From Xylanibacillus composti (GTDB taxonomy: Bacteria; Bacillota; Bacilli; Paenibacillales; K13), in assembly GCF_018403685.1 (NCBI RefSeq), contig NZ_BOVK01000012.1:1-64000 (forward strand): DNA of 64,000 nucleotides. Direction: 5' to 3'. Position 1 is the first letter of the stretch. Every line of letters begins with the position of its first letter. The position numbers and the translations under genes are program-made. Shown piece after piece: positions 54,502 to 62,571 of the stretch. The notes under the pieces were generated by a model. It saw only the letters and a program-made list of their open reading frames with translations, was not told where the DNA came from and did no database searches.

Positions 54502-55176
54502 CAGGCTCGTTTTCCACTGCATGAATCGGACCGTATGGGATCTAGAGCGGGAATAGCAGCACCCACCCAGTCAGAAATCGATAGAACAGCATCGTAGAAT
54601 TACAGATATATGCAAGCGGGGACTCTGGCTCACTAGCCAGAGTTCTTTTTATGGGGAAGTCCCCCCTTCATACATAAACTCCATTCTAGTCTAAAAGGTT
54701 GAAAGACACGCCCAGTGCGCGACGGCACTGCTCCGGAGACACCCTTAGGATGGGCTGTATAGAATAACGGGAATTACTGGTCTAATATATGCGGTTACTA
54801 GGCATAGAGGGGTAAATAGAGGGAAAAAGTGGATCAATTGCTGCCCTCGGGACCGGGACAGGCATCGAATGGGCGCAATAGGACCAATCCGTTCCGCTGT
54901 TCATCGGCAGTTTGGTATTGCGTGAAAATAAGACCCCAAACTCCCGGTATAAAAATCCCGAAGCAAACCGATTCATGTTCTCAGCTCAATACAAGCGGTG
55001 AACGATCGCATAGATCGGGTTCAGCCCGGGGCGCATACCAGCCAAGCCCCCTGTTCCGATGGGCCGATCCTGCTTCCATCTGCATACTGGCGGAAATCTG
55101 AGGTTAATCTAAGCAGGATGAACGTATCCGATTGAGCCAGCATTCCCCCAATAGCTAGAAGGAGGCTGACAATCAC
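54502..55176. other. Intergenic region after the giant operon
   Basis: Contains the operon terminator (54622-54651). Otherwise no supported gene; short frames at 54782-55101 lack ribosome-binding sites. GAAGGAGG near 55160 belongs to the next gene. Confidence 0.55.
54622..54651 (+). terminator. Rho-independent terminator of the giant operon
   Basis: ACTCTGGCT (54622-54630) pairs perfectly with AGCCAGAGT (54635-54643) across CACT, followed by TCTTTTTAT. It ends the 23-kb unit 120 bases after the giant gene. Confidence 0.88.
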
Positions 55177-55512
55177 ATGAACAAATCTATGGTGGTTTCG
55201 ATCTTGCAGGACTTGTCCGCCTATCGGCAGCAGCTGCCCACGAACGTTTGCGAACTCGCGGATAGGTTAGAGCAAACGGTGCAGGCATATTCCGAGCAGC
55301 AGTTCGAGATGGCAACCGATCACGCCGTTGCCGAACCGGCATCCGAGCAGGCAGCGCAACCGCACGCCCCTGACACCCTAGTCAATGAACTGTATACCGA
55401 GTTGAATGAATATGCGCAATCCATCCGTCAGCATGCGGAACATGAAGAGCTGCAATCGATTGTTAGCCGATTGCGCGGTCAAGTCAGCACGTACGACAGA
55501 GACTTTCCCTAA
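55177..55512 (+). CDS. Small helical hypothetical protein
   Basis: A 111-residue soluble acidic protein, predicted mostly helical, with Gln, Glu and Ala repeats (AEPASEQAAQPHAPD) separating an N-terminal helix pair from a C-terminal one. The start follows AGAAGGAGGCTGAC. No family is recognised. It is followed after 104 bases by another helical protein of similar character, so the two may form a pair; whether they belong to the giant operon is unclear, because a strong terminator lies between. Confidence 0.6.
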   Translation: MNKSMVVSILQDLSAYRQQLPTNVCELADRLEQTVQAYSEQQFEMATDHAVAEPASEQAAQPHAPDTLVNELYTELNEYAQSIRQHAEHEELQSIVSRLRGQVSTYDRDFP

Positions 55513-55616
55513 TATTCGTGCAGATCATCTGCGGAGGAGAGTAACAGCGGCCGCCATGCAGACAGCACAAGAATAGGTCTCTGCATATTCTATATAGGAA
55601 GGAGGATTCAAAACGA

Positions 55617-56132
55617 ATGAATGGCCAGTCGACTATTTCACAGCATATTGAGCAAGCGCGGTCGATGCTTCGCCAGCTGCCAGCCGATATGTCCATCCAT
55701 ACCTTGCAAACGGCATTGGACGATCTGGCGCAGACGTGGGATGCCGTCAGCCATACGGGAACACCTGAGCAGCAAGCGGAGCAATATCCGACGCTGCGTT
55801 TCGGTCTGCATAAGCTGACTGAACTGGTAGATGACTTGCAGTCCGCATGGGCGGAGAAATACAGACAGGAGGCAGGAGAGGAAAAGGACATGCTTGAGCA
55901 GCTGACGGAAGAGGAGCAGCGCAGCCAAAATCCGATCGCCTACGAAAGCAAAAGCACATATCATGTGATCGGACAAGTGCGTTCTATTCTCACAGACATC
56001 AATGCCAAGCTGCTGGATATGAGAGGGGAAGCGGAGCACCAGGCGCTCAGGCATCAACAACCCGGCGAGAGCGGCCGCATCCCTGCATACATGAGGGAAA
56101 CCGATCCGGCTCCCCCGACATTGTCTCCTTAA
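55617..56132 (+). CDS. Small helical hypothetical protein
   Basis: A 171-residue soluble protein, mostly helical and rich in Gln, Glu and Leu, with heptad-like segments (HIEQARSMLRQLPADMSI; TDINAKLLDMRGEAEHQALR). The tail is Pro-rich and probably disordered. AGGAAGGAGGATT precedes the ATG. No family is recognised. It shares general character and position with the 111-residue gene upstream. Confidence 0.6.
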   Translation: MNGQSTISQHIEQARSMLRQLPADMSIHTLQTALDDLAQTWDAVSHTGTPEQQAEQYPTLRFGLHKLTELVDDLQSAWAEKYRQEAGEEKDMLEQLTEEEQRSQNPIAYESKSTYHVIGQVRSILTDINAKLLDMRGEAEHQALRHQQPGESGRIPAYMRETDPAPPTLSP

Positions 56133-56203
56133 GACAGACGAAATTTGAACAACTGGAGCAGTCCGGCTGTTCGGCTAAAGTTACCAAATGATGACATGCA
56201 AAG

Positions 56204-56240
56204 TGACGGGCGATGGAGCATCCATTCCATCTGCCCGTCA
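56204..56240. terminator. Inverted repeat between convergent genes, possible bidirectional terminator
   Basis: TGACGGGC (56204-56211) pairs with GCCCGTCA (56233-56240), extended by GATGGA/TCCATC-like arms. It lies between the helical protein and the convergent DsbA-family gene. No T-run is present, so the role is uncertain. Confidence 0.4.
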
Positions 56241-56339
56241 TGCTGCATAATAGGGGTGTGCGGAAGCAGCGCGATCGCCATGTCTGTTCAGTAGACAGTC
56301 TGCCGGCATCCCATCGCTTCTCTATCTTAACCGGGCGGC

Positions 56340-56981
56340 CTAGGCTTCTCCCGAGGATTGCTGCAGCGCGTCGAGAAACACGTCTACCGATTGGGCGCCG
56401 GTGACCGCCAGCTTGCGGTTCAGCAGGAAGAAGGGCACTCCCCTTACCCCCAACTGCTGGGCGGCATGCTCATCCGCCCGAACCGCATCAGCGAAGTCGC
56501 TGCCGGCAAGCATAGCGGCGGCGGCCTCCGCATCCAGCCCGATCTCTCCGGCCAGAGCAGCCAGCTGTGCCGGCTCCCCTACATGCTTCGCTTCCGTGAA
56601 ATACGCCTGGAACAGACGATCCGCCATTTCGGCTTGCTTGCCCTGCGTGGACGCCCAATGTATCATACGGTGGGCATCGAACGTATTGGTCAGCACCATG
56701 CCGTCGAAATCAAAGGCAAGCCCGACCTCCTTCGCCATCTGAGCGACATTGTCGTTCATGCTCTTCGCTTGCTCGCGGCTCATCCCGTATTTGGCCGCCA
56801 GCATGTCATGCACATCCTGGTCGATATCCCGCTCGGCGCGAGGGTCCAGTTCGTAGCTTCGGTAAATCACTGTCACGGATTCGCGCTTCGGAAATTGCTT
56901 GAGCGCCGCTTCGAACCGTGTTTTGCCGATATAGCAGAACGGACACATAATATCCCACCATATTTCCACTTGTATAGACAT
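56340..56981 (-). CDS. DsbA-family oxidoreductase (FrnE-like)
   Basis: A 213-residue cytoplasmic thioredoxin-fold protein of the DsbA/HCCA isomerase (FrnE-like) family. The redox site CPFC is in WWDIMCPFCYIG near residue 12, and the cis-Pro loop is GVRGVPFFLLN. The helical insert contains the FDAHRMIHWA signature usual for this family. It likely reduces or isomerises disulphides or handles thiol substrates. I chose ATG 56981 (preceded by GAGGTG on the reverse strand); a longer frame to 57164 would overlap the divergent gene. It diverges from the RNA methyltransferase. Confidence 0.88.
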   Translation of the reverse strand: MSIQVEIWWDIMCPFCYIGKTRFEAALKQFPKRESVTVIYRSYELDPRAERDIDQDVHDMLAAKYGMSREQAKSMNDNVAQMAKEVGLAFDFDGMVLTNTFDAHRMIHWASTQGKQAEMADRLFQAYFTEAKHVGEPAQLAALAGEIGLDAEAAAAMLAGSDFADAVRADEHAAQQLGVRGVPFFLLNRKLAVTGAQSVDVFLDALQQSSGEA

Positions 56982-57020
56982 GAGGCACCTCGCTATTTTT
57001 TTATTTGAATGGACATAGGG

Positions 57021-57051
57021 TTTACCTCGATTATCGCGAATATGATACAAT
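57021..57051 (+). promoter_or_regulatory. Promoter candidate with extended -10
   Basis: TGATACAAT forms an extended -10 (TG at 57043-57044, TACAAT at 57046-57051), with TTTACC at 57021-57026 as a weak -35 (19 bases). It points toward the TRM11-like gene. Confidence 0.5.
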
Positions 57052-57093
57052 CTGTCCATAAACTTTATGCAAATACATAGTAGCGGGGGCGGC

Positions 57094-58062
57094 ATGTCAA
57101 CATATCTGTACACGTATGCTCGCCATGAAGATGAGCGGGATTTTTGCAGCCTGAAGCTGCGCACTTTGTTTCGGAGCGATTATATCGAGTCCGACAACGG
57201 ACAGGCTTTTGTATCGAAGCGGGGGATCGATCCGGGCCGCAGCCCGTTTCTGAAGGAACAGCTGCAAATCGTCTGCGCAGACAGCGACCTGGATGAATTG
57301 GCCCGGCAAGTGGGGGCGTGCCGGATAGAGACGGCAAGCTTCAAGGTGCAGTACATGAAGACAGGGCAGGATGTGCCATATGCCGAGAGGCGCGACGCAG
57401 AGCGAGTGGTAGGCTGGCAAGTTCGCGGAACAGCAGAAATGAAAAATCCTGATAGGGTGTTCGGTCTTGCCAGATGGGAGAGTCGCTGGCTGTTCGGCCC
57501 TTATCGCGCTGGCGAAGCAGCTTGGCTTCGGCATGCAGACAAGCCGCAGCAGTACTCCACAGCGTTAAGCGTCCGGACAGCGCGCGCGCTTGTGAACATG
57601 GCCGCGCCGGATGCGCGCATCCGAAGGCTGGTGGACCCGTGCTGCGGAATCGGCACTGTTCTGCTTGAAGCGCTCTCGCTTGGCATGGATATCCGGGGAT
57701 TTGACCGCAATTGGATGGCGGTGCACGGCGCGCGGCGCAACCTGGCTCATTTCGGCTATCCGGATGTGGTGCAAGTAGCGGATATCCGCGGGCTTGTTGG
57801 CGAATATGATGCAGTCATCCTGGACCTGCCCTACAATCTGCTGTCCAAGCAGTCCGAACAGGAGCTCGCGCAAATGCTGAAGGCGGCGCGGCGGCTTGCG
57901 CCTCGTGCCGTCATCGTTTCCATCGGACGCATCGAAGAAGCATTGGACGAGGCGGGCTGGCATACACTCGATCAGAGTGTATGGAAAAAATCTTCCTTTG
58001 TCAGACACATATGGGTATGCGAGCGCTTCCGCCACGATGAACCGGGAGCTGCCGGCACATGA
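57094..58062 (+). CDS. TRM11/UPF0020-type RNA methyltransferase-like protein
   Basis: A 322-residue SAM-dependent methyltransferase. The C-terminal Rossmann fold carries DPCCGIGTVLLEA (SAM motif I) and ILDLPYNLL (the [D/N]PPY-type motif IV of N-methyltransferases). The N-terminal 150 residues hold the RNA-binding region seen in TRM11 and UPF0020 proteins. It probably methylates a guanine in tRNA or rRNA. I chose ATG 57094 after AGCGGGGG; an upstream ATG at 57067 has no ribosome-binding site. It shares an ATGA overlap with the next methyltransferase gene. Confidence 0.8.
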   Translation: MSTYLYTYARHEDERDFCSLKLRTLFRSDYIESDNGQAFVSKRGIDPGRSPFLKEQLQIVCADSDLDELARQVGACRIETASFKVQYMKTGQDVPYAERRDAERVVGWQVRGTAEMKNPDRVFGLARWESRWLFGPYRAGEAAWLRHADKPQQYSTALSVRTARALVNMAAPDARIRRLVDPCCGIGTVLLEALSLGMDIRGFDRNWMAVHGARRNLAHFGYPDVVQVADIRGLVGEYDAVILDLPYNLLSKQSEQELAQMLKAARRLAPRAVIVSIGRIEEALDEAGWHTLDQSVWKKSSFVRHIWVCERFRHDEPGAAGT

Positions 58063-58739
58063 GCATATCCATAGCGGTAGGCGCGTCGGACGTCTTGGCG
58101 GAAATAGCGGGGAACGACATCCCGATGGGCGCAGCGATTGCGTATGGCGTGACCATCCTGCTCCTGATTTCGGGACTGTTGTCCATTGTCGGATATACAG
58201 TATGGAATGGCATTTCGCCGATGCCGTCCTCGAAGGCTGCCCGCGTCGCTGTGGCAGGAGAGGTGGATCGGCTCATACGCGCTGGCGCACTGAGCGAAGG
58301 GGATGTGATTGTGGACGCCGGATCGGGCTGGGGACACTTGGCCTTCTATCTGGCCCGGCGCTTTCCGCAGCTTTCTGTCGTTGGGGTGGAGAACTCGCTT
58401 CTCCCTCTGGCTGTGTCGCGCCTTGCGCGCGGCCTGACTGTCAGCACGAATGTGGCGTTCCGGAGAGGCGATTTGTATCAGCAGGACTATACGGAAGCGA
58501 AGCTGGTGGTCTGCTATCTGTATCCGGGCGCGATGGATCGCATGCGGCGCACGATCCATGCCGCCCGAGTTGGAACCGGAGCGAGAGAATGCTTGCTCAT
58601 CAGCGTGGGCTTTGCGTTTCGGGGCGTTCCTGCCGAGCGTACAACAGCTTGCCGGGATATGTACCGGACGCCAATATACCTGTACCGCTTGATCGCAATG
58701 GCCGGAATGGAGCAGGAAAACAAATCCAATCCCTGTTAA
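58059..58739 (+). CDS. Membrane-anchored class I SAM methyltransferase
   Basis: A 226-residue protein with one N-terminal membrane segment (about residues 24-48, YGVTILLLISGLLSIVGYTVW) followed by a SAM-binding domain with VDAGSGWGHLAFYLA (motif I) and VVGVENS (motif II acidic end). The end is short for a methyltransferase, so the substrate domain is minimal. Translational coupling to the RNA methyltransferase (ATGA) suggests co-expression. The substrate is unknown; because of the anchor a lipid or membrane protein is possible. Confidence 0.8.
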   Translation: MSISIAVGASDVLAEIAGNDIPMGAAIAYGVTILLLISGLLSIVGYTVWNGISPMPSSKAARVAVAGEVDRLIRAGALSEGDVIVDAGSGWGHLAFYLARRFPQLSVVGVENSLLPLAVSRLARGLTVSTNVAFRRGDLYQQDYTEAKLVVCYLYPGAMDRMRRTIHAARVGTGARECLLISVGFAFRGVPAERTTACRDMYRTPIYLYRLIAMAGMEQENKSNPC

Positions 58740-58812
58740 GTTGGTCATGAAAGAGATAGGAGTTTGCAGCGTGTTCAGGTATAATAGGAAAAAAAGGGGA
58801 GAGGAGATCGAA

Positions 58813-59991
58813 CTTGTCATGCGGATATGGATGGAGGCCCTTCACCGTTCGCACAAACGAAGTGCGCTGGGGGTTTGGCTGCTTGTGGCCGTTGCCTTGT
58901 CAAGCTGCGGCAATCAGACACCATCTGCTTCTACAACACCGGTGGAGCCCTTCTGGCAATCGGCCGATTCGGCTCAAGATGTTTTGGATAAAGAGGAGCT
59001 TGCCCGTATCGAGGAGGCCATCGCCCAGTTTGGGGGTAAAATCAACAGCGTGCTGATGATGCGGAACGGCCAGCTGATCTACGAACAATACTTTCATCAG
59101 ACAAGCGCCGATACCCCGTATCGGGTCTATTCCGTATCCAAAAGCATCCTCTCTGCGCTTGTCGGCATTGCCATACAGGAAGGCTATTTGTCCGGAACCG
59201 ATCAGCGCATTGCGGAATTGCTGCCCAAGCGGTTCGAAGGGCGAAGCGAGCCGGAATTGAAGCAGCTGACAGTTGAGCATCTGCTGACGATGACCGGCGG
59301 CTTGCAAGCGATCGATCCGATCATCAGCGAGTGGTACAGGAGCCGAAGCTGGGTCGATTTCGTACTGGACCAGCCGGTGCTGGCCGAACCGGGGACGCGC
59401 TTCGACTACAACACCGGCTTGACACATCTTCTCTCCGCTGTGCTGACGGAAGCGGCAGGCGTTTCGACGAAGGAGCTGGCTGACAGACATTTATTCGGCC
59501 CGATGCAAATTGAAAATTATGTTTGGGAAAAGGACGCAGAAGGCTATTACGTTGGGGGAACAGCCCTGTCCATGACGACACGCGATATGGCGAAGTTCGG
59601 TTACTTGTACCTGAACCGGGGTCGATGGGAAGGCGAGCCGCTTATTCCGGAGGAATGGATTGAGCAATCTCTCACCCCTCGTCCTGCATCGCCGGATTAT
59701 GGATATCTGTTTTGGCTGGAGGAGCTGGAGGACAGCTCCGAACGTAAACTGCAAACATATGAAGCCAACGGCTATGGCGGCCAGCATATTCGAATCGTCC
59801 CTGCGCTTGGGGCCGTGATCGTCGTTACGTCCAATCCTAGTGTGTCGCCAGCTAATGCCGACCGCTTGATTGACGAATATCTTGTGCCGGCATTGGCCGA
59901 ACATCCGCCGAAAGTTCTTAAGCCGGTGCGCAGGCTGGCGCAATGGCCAGCGCCGCAGATGATAACAGCCTGGGCAGATCGGTGGCTCTGA
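58813..59991 (+). CDS. Serine hydrolase lipoprotein of the beta-lactamase (class C/PBP4*) fold
   Basis: A 392-residue lipoprotein: signal segment LGVWLLVAVALSSC with the lipidated Cys. The serine-hydrolase domain has SVSK (SxxK nucleophile, in YRVYSVSKSIL), YNTG (the YxN motif) and the GYGGQHI segment near the KTG position, where Gly-Gln-His stands in for the usual KTG. So it is a class C-like penicillin-binding protein or esterase, acting outside the membrane. I chose TTG 58813 because GAGGAG ends 6 bases before it; ATG 58819 is almost as good. A TATAAT at 58780-58785 is a likely -10. Confidence 0.83.
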   Translation, partial: LVMRIWMEALHRSHKRSALGVWLLVAVALSSCGNQTPSASTTPVEPFWQSADSAQDVLDKEELARIEEAIAQFGGKINSVLMMRNGQLIYEQYFHQTSADTPYRVYSVSKSILSALVGIAIQEGYLSGTDQRIAELLPKRFEGRSEPELKQLTVEHLLTMTGGLQAIDPIISEWYRSRSWVDFVLDQPVLAEPGTRFDYNTGLTHLLSAVLTEAAGVSTKELADRHLFGPMQIENYVWEKDAEGYYVGGTALSMTTRDMAKFGYLYLNRGRWEGEPLIPEEWIEQSLTPRPASPDYGYLFWLEELEDSSERKLQTYEANGYGGQHIRIVPALGAVIVVTSNPSVSPANADRLIDEYLVPALAEHPPKVLKPVRRLAQWPAPQMITAWADRWL

Positions 59992-60053
59992 CAGACTGAA
60001 AGCTTCCCCATTAGGCTATCCTAATCGGAGACAGAAGGAAAGGAGCGATTCCA

Positions 60054-60344
60054 ATGGCAAGGAACGACGAGGAGCAGCATTCCCGATCCAAGCAAGCCGA
60101 CGTGGAGCAAGAACTGTTCGAGCGTCTCACAGCCGGCGAAATGGAGGAACGGAACAAGGAAGAGCAGGCGACTGCCATTCTTCCTCCCAAGTATGAGGTG
60201 CGGATTCAAGCGGACTGCGAGCCGGTAGCGGAGGAAACCAAGCTGTACCGAACGATGGCGCGAGAGCTGGATGACCGTTATGATAAATATATGAAGGAAG
60301 ATGCTCCATCTCCGTCATCCAGGCAGCCGGGCAAGTCCGAATAA
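60054..60344 (+). CDS. Small charged hypothetical protein
   Basis: A 96-residue, very hydrophilic, mostly helical protein, with many Glu, Lys and Arg residues (EEQHSRSKQADVEQELFERL). No signal peptide. AAAGGAGC precedes the ATG with 7-base spacing. A terminator follows at 60351-60389, so the gene is probably transcribed alone. I recognise no family. Confidence 0.6.
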   Translation: MARNDEEQHSRSKQADVEQELFERLTAGEMEERNKEEQATAILPPKYEVRIQADCEPVAEETKLYRTMARELDDRYDKYMKEDAPSPSSRQPGKSE

Positions 60345-60350
60345 TAGACA

Positions 60351-60389
60351 AGCCCTTTCCTTCGTTGATTCGCGGGAAGGGGCTTTTTA
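60351..60389 (+). terminator. Rho-independent terminator
   Basis: AGCCCTTTCC (60351-60360) pairs with GGAAGGGGCT (60375-60384) with one G-U pair, followed by TTTTTAT. It ends the 96-residue gene. Confidence 0.85.
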
Positions 60390-60463
60390 TCCTTAAGAGG
60401 AGCGCGAGTTTATGCAACCGGTTCGAGTGTGACGGCATGGGAGAGGGAAAGAGGTGAAGAGCG

Positions 60464-60745
60464 GTGGCGAAGAAAAAGAAGCAGCGCCCGGGGTCCGGTT
60501 CACCTTCTGGTCGGCCGCAGCAGCCTGGAACTGATGCGCAAGCGACCTTGAAGGAACGGCTGTCCGGGGAAGTGCTTGACAAGCTAAAGCTGCAGGCACA
60601 GGAATGGAAAAAGGAAGAAGCGGCCCGCAAGGAGCAGGAAAGGCAGCGCAAGGAAGAGGAGCGGCGGGCTGAGCAAGAGCGGTTGGAAAATGATTTTGCC
60701 TACTTGCTGAACAACAGCAATGCGGATTGGCGCAAGTTTAAATAG
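60464..60745 (+). CDS. YqkE-like (DUF3886) small protein
   Basis: A 93-residue protein: Lys-rich start (MAKKKKQRPG), disordered middle, a long charged helix (EWKKEEAARKEQERQRKEEE) and the C-terminal signature DFAYLLNNSNADWRKFK that matches the Bacillus YqkE type. GTG 60464 follows GAAAGAGGTGAAGAG. The function is unknown in all members. It is conserved across Bacillales, which supports the taxonomic placement. Confidence 0.8.
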   Translation: MAKKKKQRPGSGSPSGRPQQPGTDAQATLKERLSGEVLDKLKLQAQEWKKEEAARKEQERQRKEEERRAEQERLENDFAYLLNNSNADWRKFK

Positions 60746-60834
60746 GGTGACTGCATGGAGCAAGGCACGTTCCTCCAAGTGACGAAAGTCCGAACAGTTA
60801 CCCCGTTGTTACTTAGTGAAGCGGAGGTAAGTTC

Positions 60835-60863
60835 TTTTGATCGATCGTCCGGAAAGGTATAAT
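60835..60863 (+). promoter_or_regulatory. Promoter candidate for the aldo/keto reductase
   Basis: TATAAT (60858-60863) with TTTTGA (60835-60840) 17 bases before it, about 37 bases before the start codon. The -10 is perfect, the -35 weak. Confidence 0.5.
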
Positions 60864-60899
60864 GGAAGGGTATAGAAAAAGTTGGGAGGAACGTATGCG

Positions 60900-61877
60900 A
60901 TGAGCGTTATGCCACTTGAAAAAAGAGGGATCGCCACAAGCCGTCTTGTGATGGGCAATATGCCGTTCGGCGGCGCCTGGAATCATGATCCCGTCACCAA
61001 GGAACAGGTGCTGGAAGCGGAGAAGGCGGTAGATGCCGCGCTTTCGATCGGCATTACGATGTATGATCATGCGGATATTTATACCCGCGGCAAGGCGGAG
61101 CAAATTTTCGGCCAAATCCTTAAAGCAAGGCCTGGATTGCGTGAGCAGATCGTGCTGCAATCCAAGGTAGGCATTGTCCTAAGCGAAGGCAAAGTGCCGG
61201 GGCACTTCAATTTTTCCAAGGAGCATATTTTGAAAAATGTTGATGGCACGCTGGAGCGGCTGGGCATTGACTATCTCGACGTGCTGCTGCTGCATCGTCC
61301 CGATCCGTTGATGGAACCGGAAGAAGTCGCCGAGGCATTGGCCAAGCTGAAAGCGGCGGGCAAGGTGCGGTATTTTGGCGTTTCGAACATGAACGTTGCC
61401 CAGATCGAATTTCTGCAGCAGGCTATTCCGGACCAGTTGTGCGTCAATCAGCTGGAAATGGGACTCGGTCGAGTAGATTTCGTTAATCAGGACGTATTTG
61501 TCAATCAGACAAAAGGGGTTCAGACGCACTTCTCCCCGGGACTGATGGAATACTCCCGCATGAAAAATATTCAGCTTCAGGCTTGGGGTCCGCTCGCGCA
61601 AGGAAGATTTTCGGGCAGAGCGCTGGACAATGAGCCGGAGCACATTCAGCAGACGGCGGAGCTGGTGAAGCAAATGGCACAGGATAAAGATACAACGGCC
61701 GAAGCCATTGTGCTTGGCTGGCTGATGAAGCATCCGGCGAAGATTCAACCGGTTATCGGCTCCACGAAGGCGGAACGCATATTGGCTTGCAAGGATGCGG
61801 AGCGCCAAGCGGAGCTGATGACGCGCGAGGAATGGTACACGCTTTACATGAGCGCGCGCGGCGAGAAGCTGTCTTAA
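60900..61877 (+). CDS. Aldo/keto reductase
   Basis: A 325-residue NAD(P)H-dependent reductase of the AKR superfamily. The catalytic tetrad is visible: Asp and Tyr in MYDHADIYTRG, Lys in LQSKVGI and His in VLLLHRPDPL. GVSNMN and PVIGSTKAERI (cofactor phosphate loop) follow. The sequence resembles the YdhF-type branch (LVMGNMPFGG). ATG 60900 follows GGGAGGAACG; an upstream TTG at 60882 would include the ribosome-binding site. It reduces small aldehydes or ketones; the natural substrate is unknown. Its terminator is at 61901-61936. Confidence 0.9.
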   Translation: MSVMPLEKRGIATSRLVMGNMPFGGAWNHDPVTKEQVLEAEKAVDAALSIGITMYDHADIYTRGKAEQIFGQILKARPGLREQIVLQSKVGIVLSEGKVPGHFNFSKEHILKNVDGTLERLGIDYLDVLLLHRPDPLMEPEEVAEALAKLKAAGKVRYFGVSNMNVAQIEFLQQAIPDQLCVNQLEMGLGRVDFVNQDVFVNQTKGVQTHFSPGLMEYSRMKNIQLQAWGPLAQGRFSGRALDNEPEHIQQTAELVKQMAQDKDTTAEAIVLGWLMKHPAKIQPVIGSTKAERILACKDAERQAELMTREEWYTLYMSARGEKLS

Positions 61878-61900
61878 GCAAATTTGTACAAGCACGGGAA

Positions 61901-61936
61901 GAAGCTGCTCGATTGCGGTATGAATCGAGCGGCTTC
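61901..61936 (+). terminator. Rho-independent terminator of the aldo/keto reductase
   Basis: GAAGCTGCTCGATT (61901-61914) pairs with AATCGAGCGGCTTC (61923-61936) with one G-U pair, followed by GTCATTTCTC. The T-tail is poor, but the stem is strong. Confidence 0.75.
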
Positions 61937-61947
61937 GTCATTTCTCA

Positions 61948-61976
61948 TTGACTTCAACCTCCTATCATGTTAGAAT
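61948..61976 (+). promoter_or_regulatory. Promoter of the coiled-coil repeat protein
   Basis: TTGACT (61948-61953) and TAGAAT (61971-61976) with 17-base spacing, about 30 bases before the start codon at 62007. Confidence 0.7.
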
Positions 61977-62006
61977 GGGAACAAATATTCGCTAGGCGGT
62001 GGTTGG

Positions 62007-62363
62007 ATGTCTGAACAGAAACTCAACCAGATCGAGCAGATGCTGAGTGATTTGATTCACAGTGTTGGAACATTGAAGGTGTTTTTTGAAGAAGAGAAGG
62101 AAGAGAACCAGCGCAGATTCGAGCAGATAGACAAGCGTTTTGAGCAAATTGATAAGCGTTTTGAGCAAATTGACAGGCGTTTTGAGCAAATTGACAAGCG
62201 TTTTGAGCAAATTGACAGACGTTTTGAGCATGTCGACAATCGCTTTGACGAGATGTTGGCAGAGTTGCGCGTCAATAAGGTCGAGCATGACTATATGGCT
62301 ACCCGCTTGTTCCGTGCCGAGATGGAATTGGACAATCTGAAAGAGCAGCTAGCCAAGAAATAA
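62007..62363 (+). CDS. Coiled-coil protein with heptad repeats
   Basis: A 118-residue soluble protein with a near-perfect array of RFEQIDK heptads (about residues 35-80), bounded by shorter helical ends (LNQIEQMLSDLIHSV and ELDNLKEQLAKK). It should form a long parallel coiled coil or a small trimer. The heptads are also DNA repeats of 21 bases. Similar RFEQID-repeat proteins occur in many Bacillales, with no known role. A GGCGGTGG sequence precedes the ATG. Its terminator is at 62440-62480. Confidence 0.75.
   Translation: MSEQKLNQIEQMLSDLIHSVGTLKVFFEEEKEENQRRFEQIDKRFEQIDKRFEQIDRRFEQIDKRFEQIDRRFEHVDNRFDEMLAELRVNKVEHDYMATRLFRAEMELDNLKEQLAKK
62121..62245 (+). repeat. Tandem 21-base repeats
   Basis: About six copies of CGTTTTGAGCAAATTGACAAG with few changes, each coding one RFEQIDK heptad. 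Such arrays change copy number easily, and every change keeps both the frame and the coiled-coil phase. Confidence 0.8.
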
Positions 62364-62439
62364 CGGTGCTCTTCTTCCTCAAGTACGCACATACTGAGCT
62401 TATGTTCTTTATACATGTCCTTGCACCTATGCAAGAAGA

Positions 62440-62480
62440 GAAGCTGTCCGATGGCGTATGCGCCCGGGCGGCTTCTTTTT
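62440..62480 (+). terminator. Rho-independent terminator of the coiled-coil gene
   Basis: GAAGCTGTCCG (62440-62450) pairs with CGGGCGGCTTC (62465-62475) with two G-U pairs, and ATGGCG/CGCCC extends it. TTTTTGC follows. Confidence 0.75.
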
Positions 62481-62571
62481 GCTTTGATTGCCAAATCAGT
62501 ATGGCAATTTCAAAATAGTTCCATGCGGGATGGGCTGCTGTTGGGATCGGCGGAGAGGGGGAGAAAGACGG

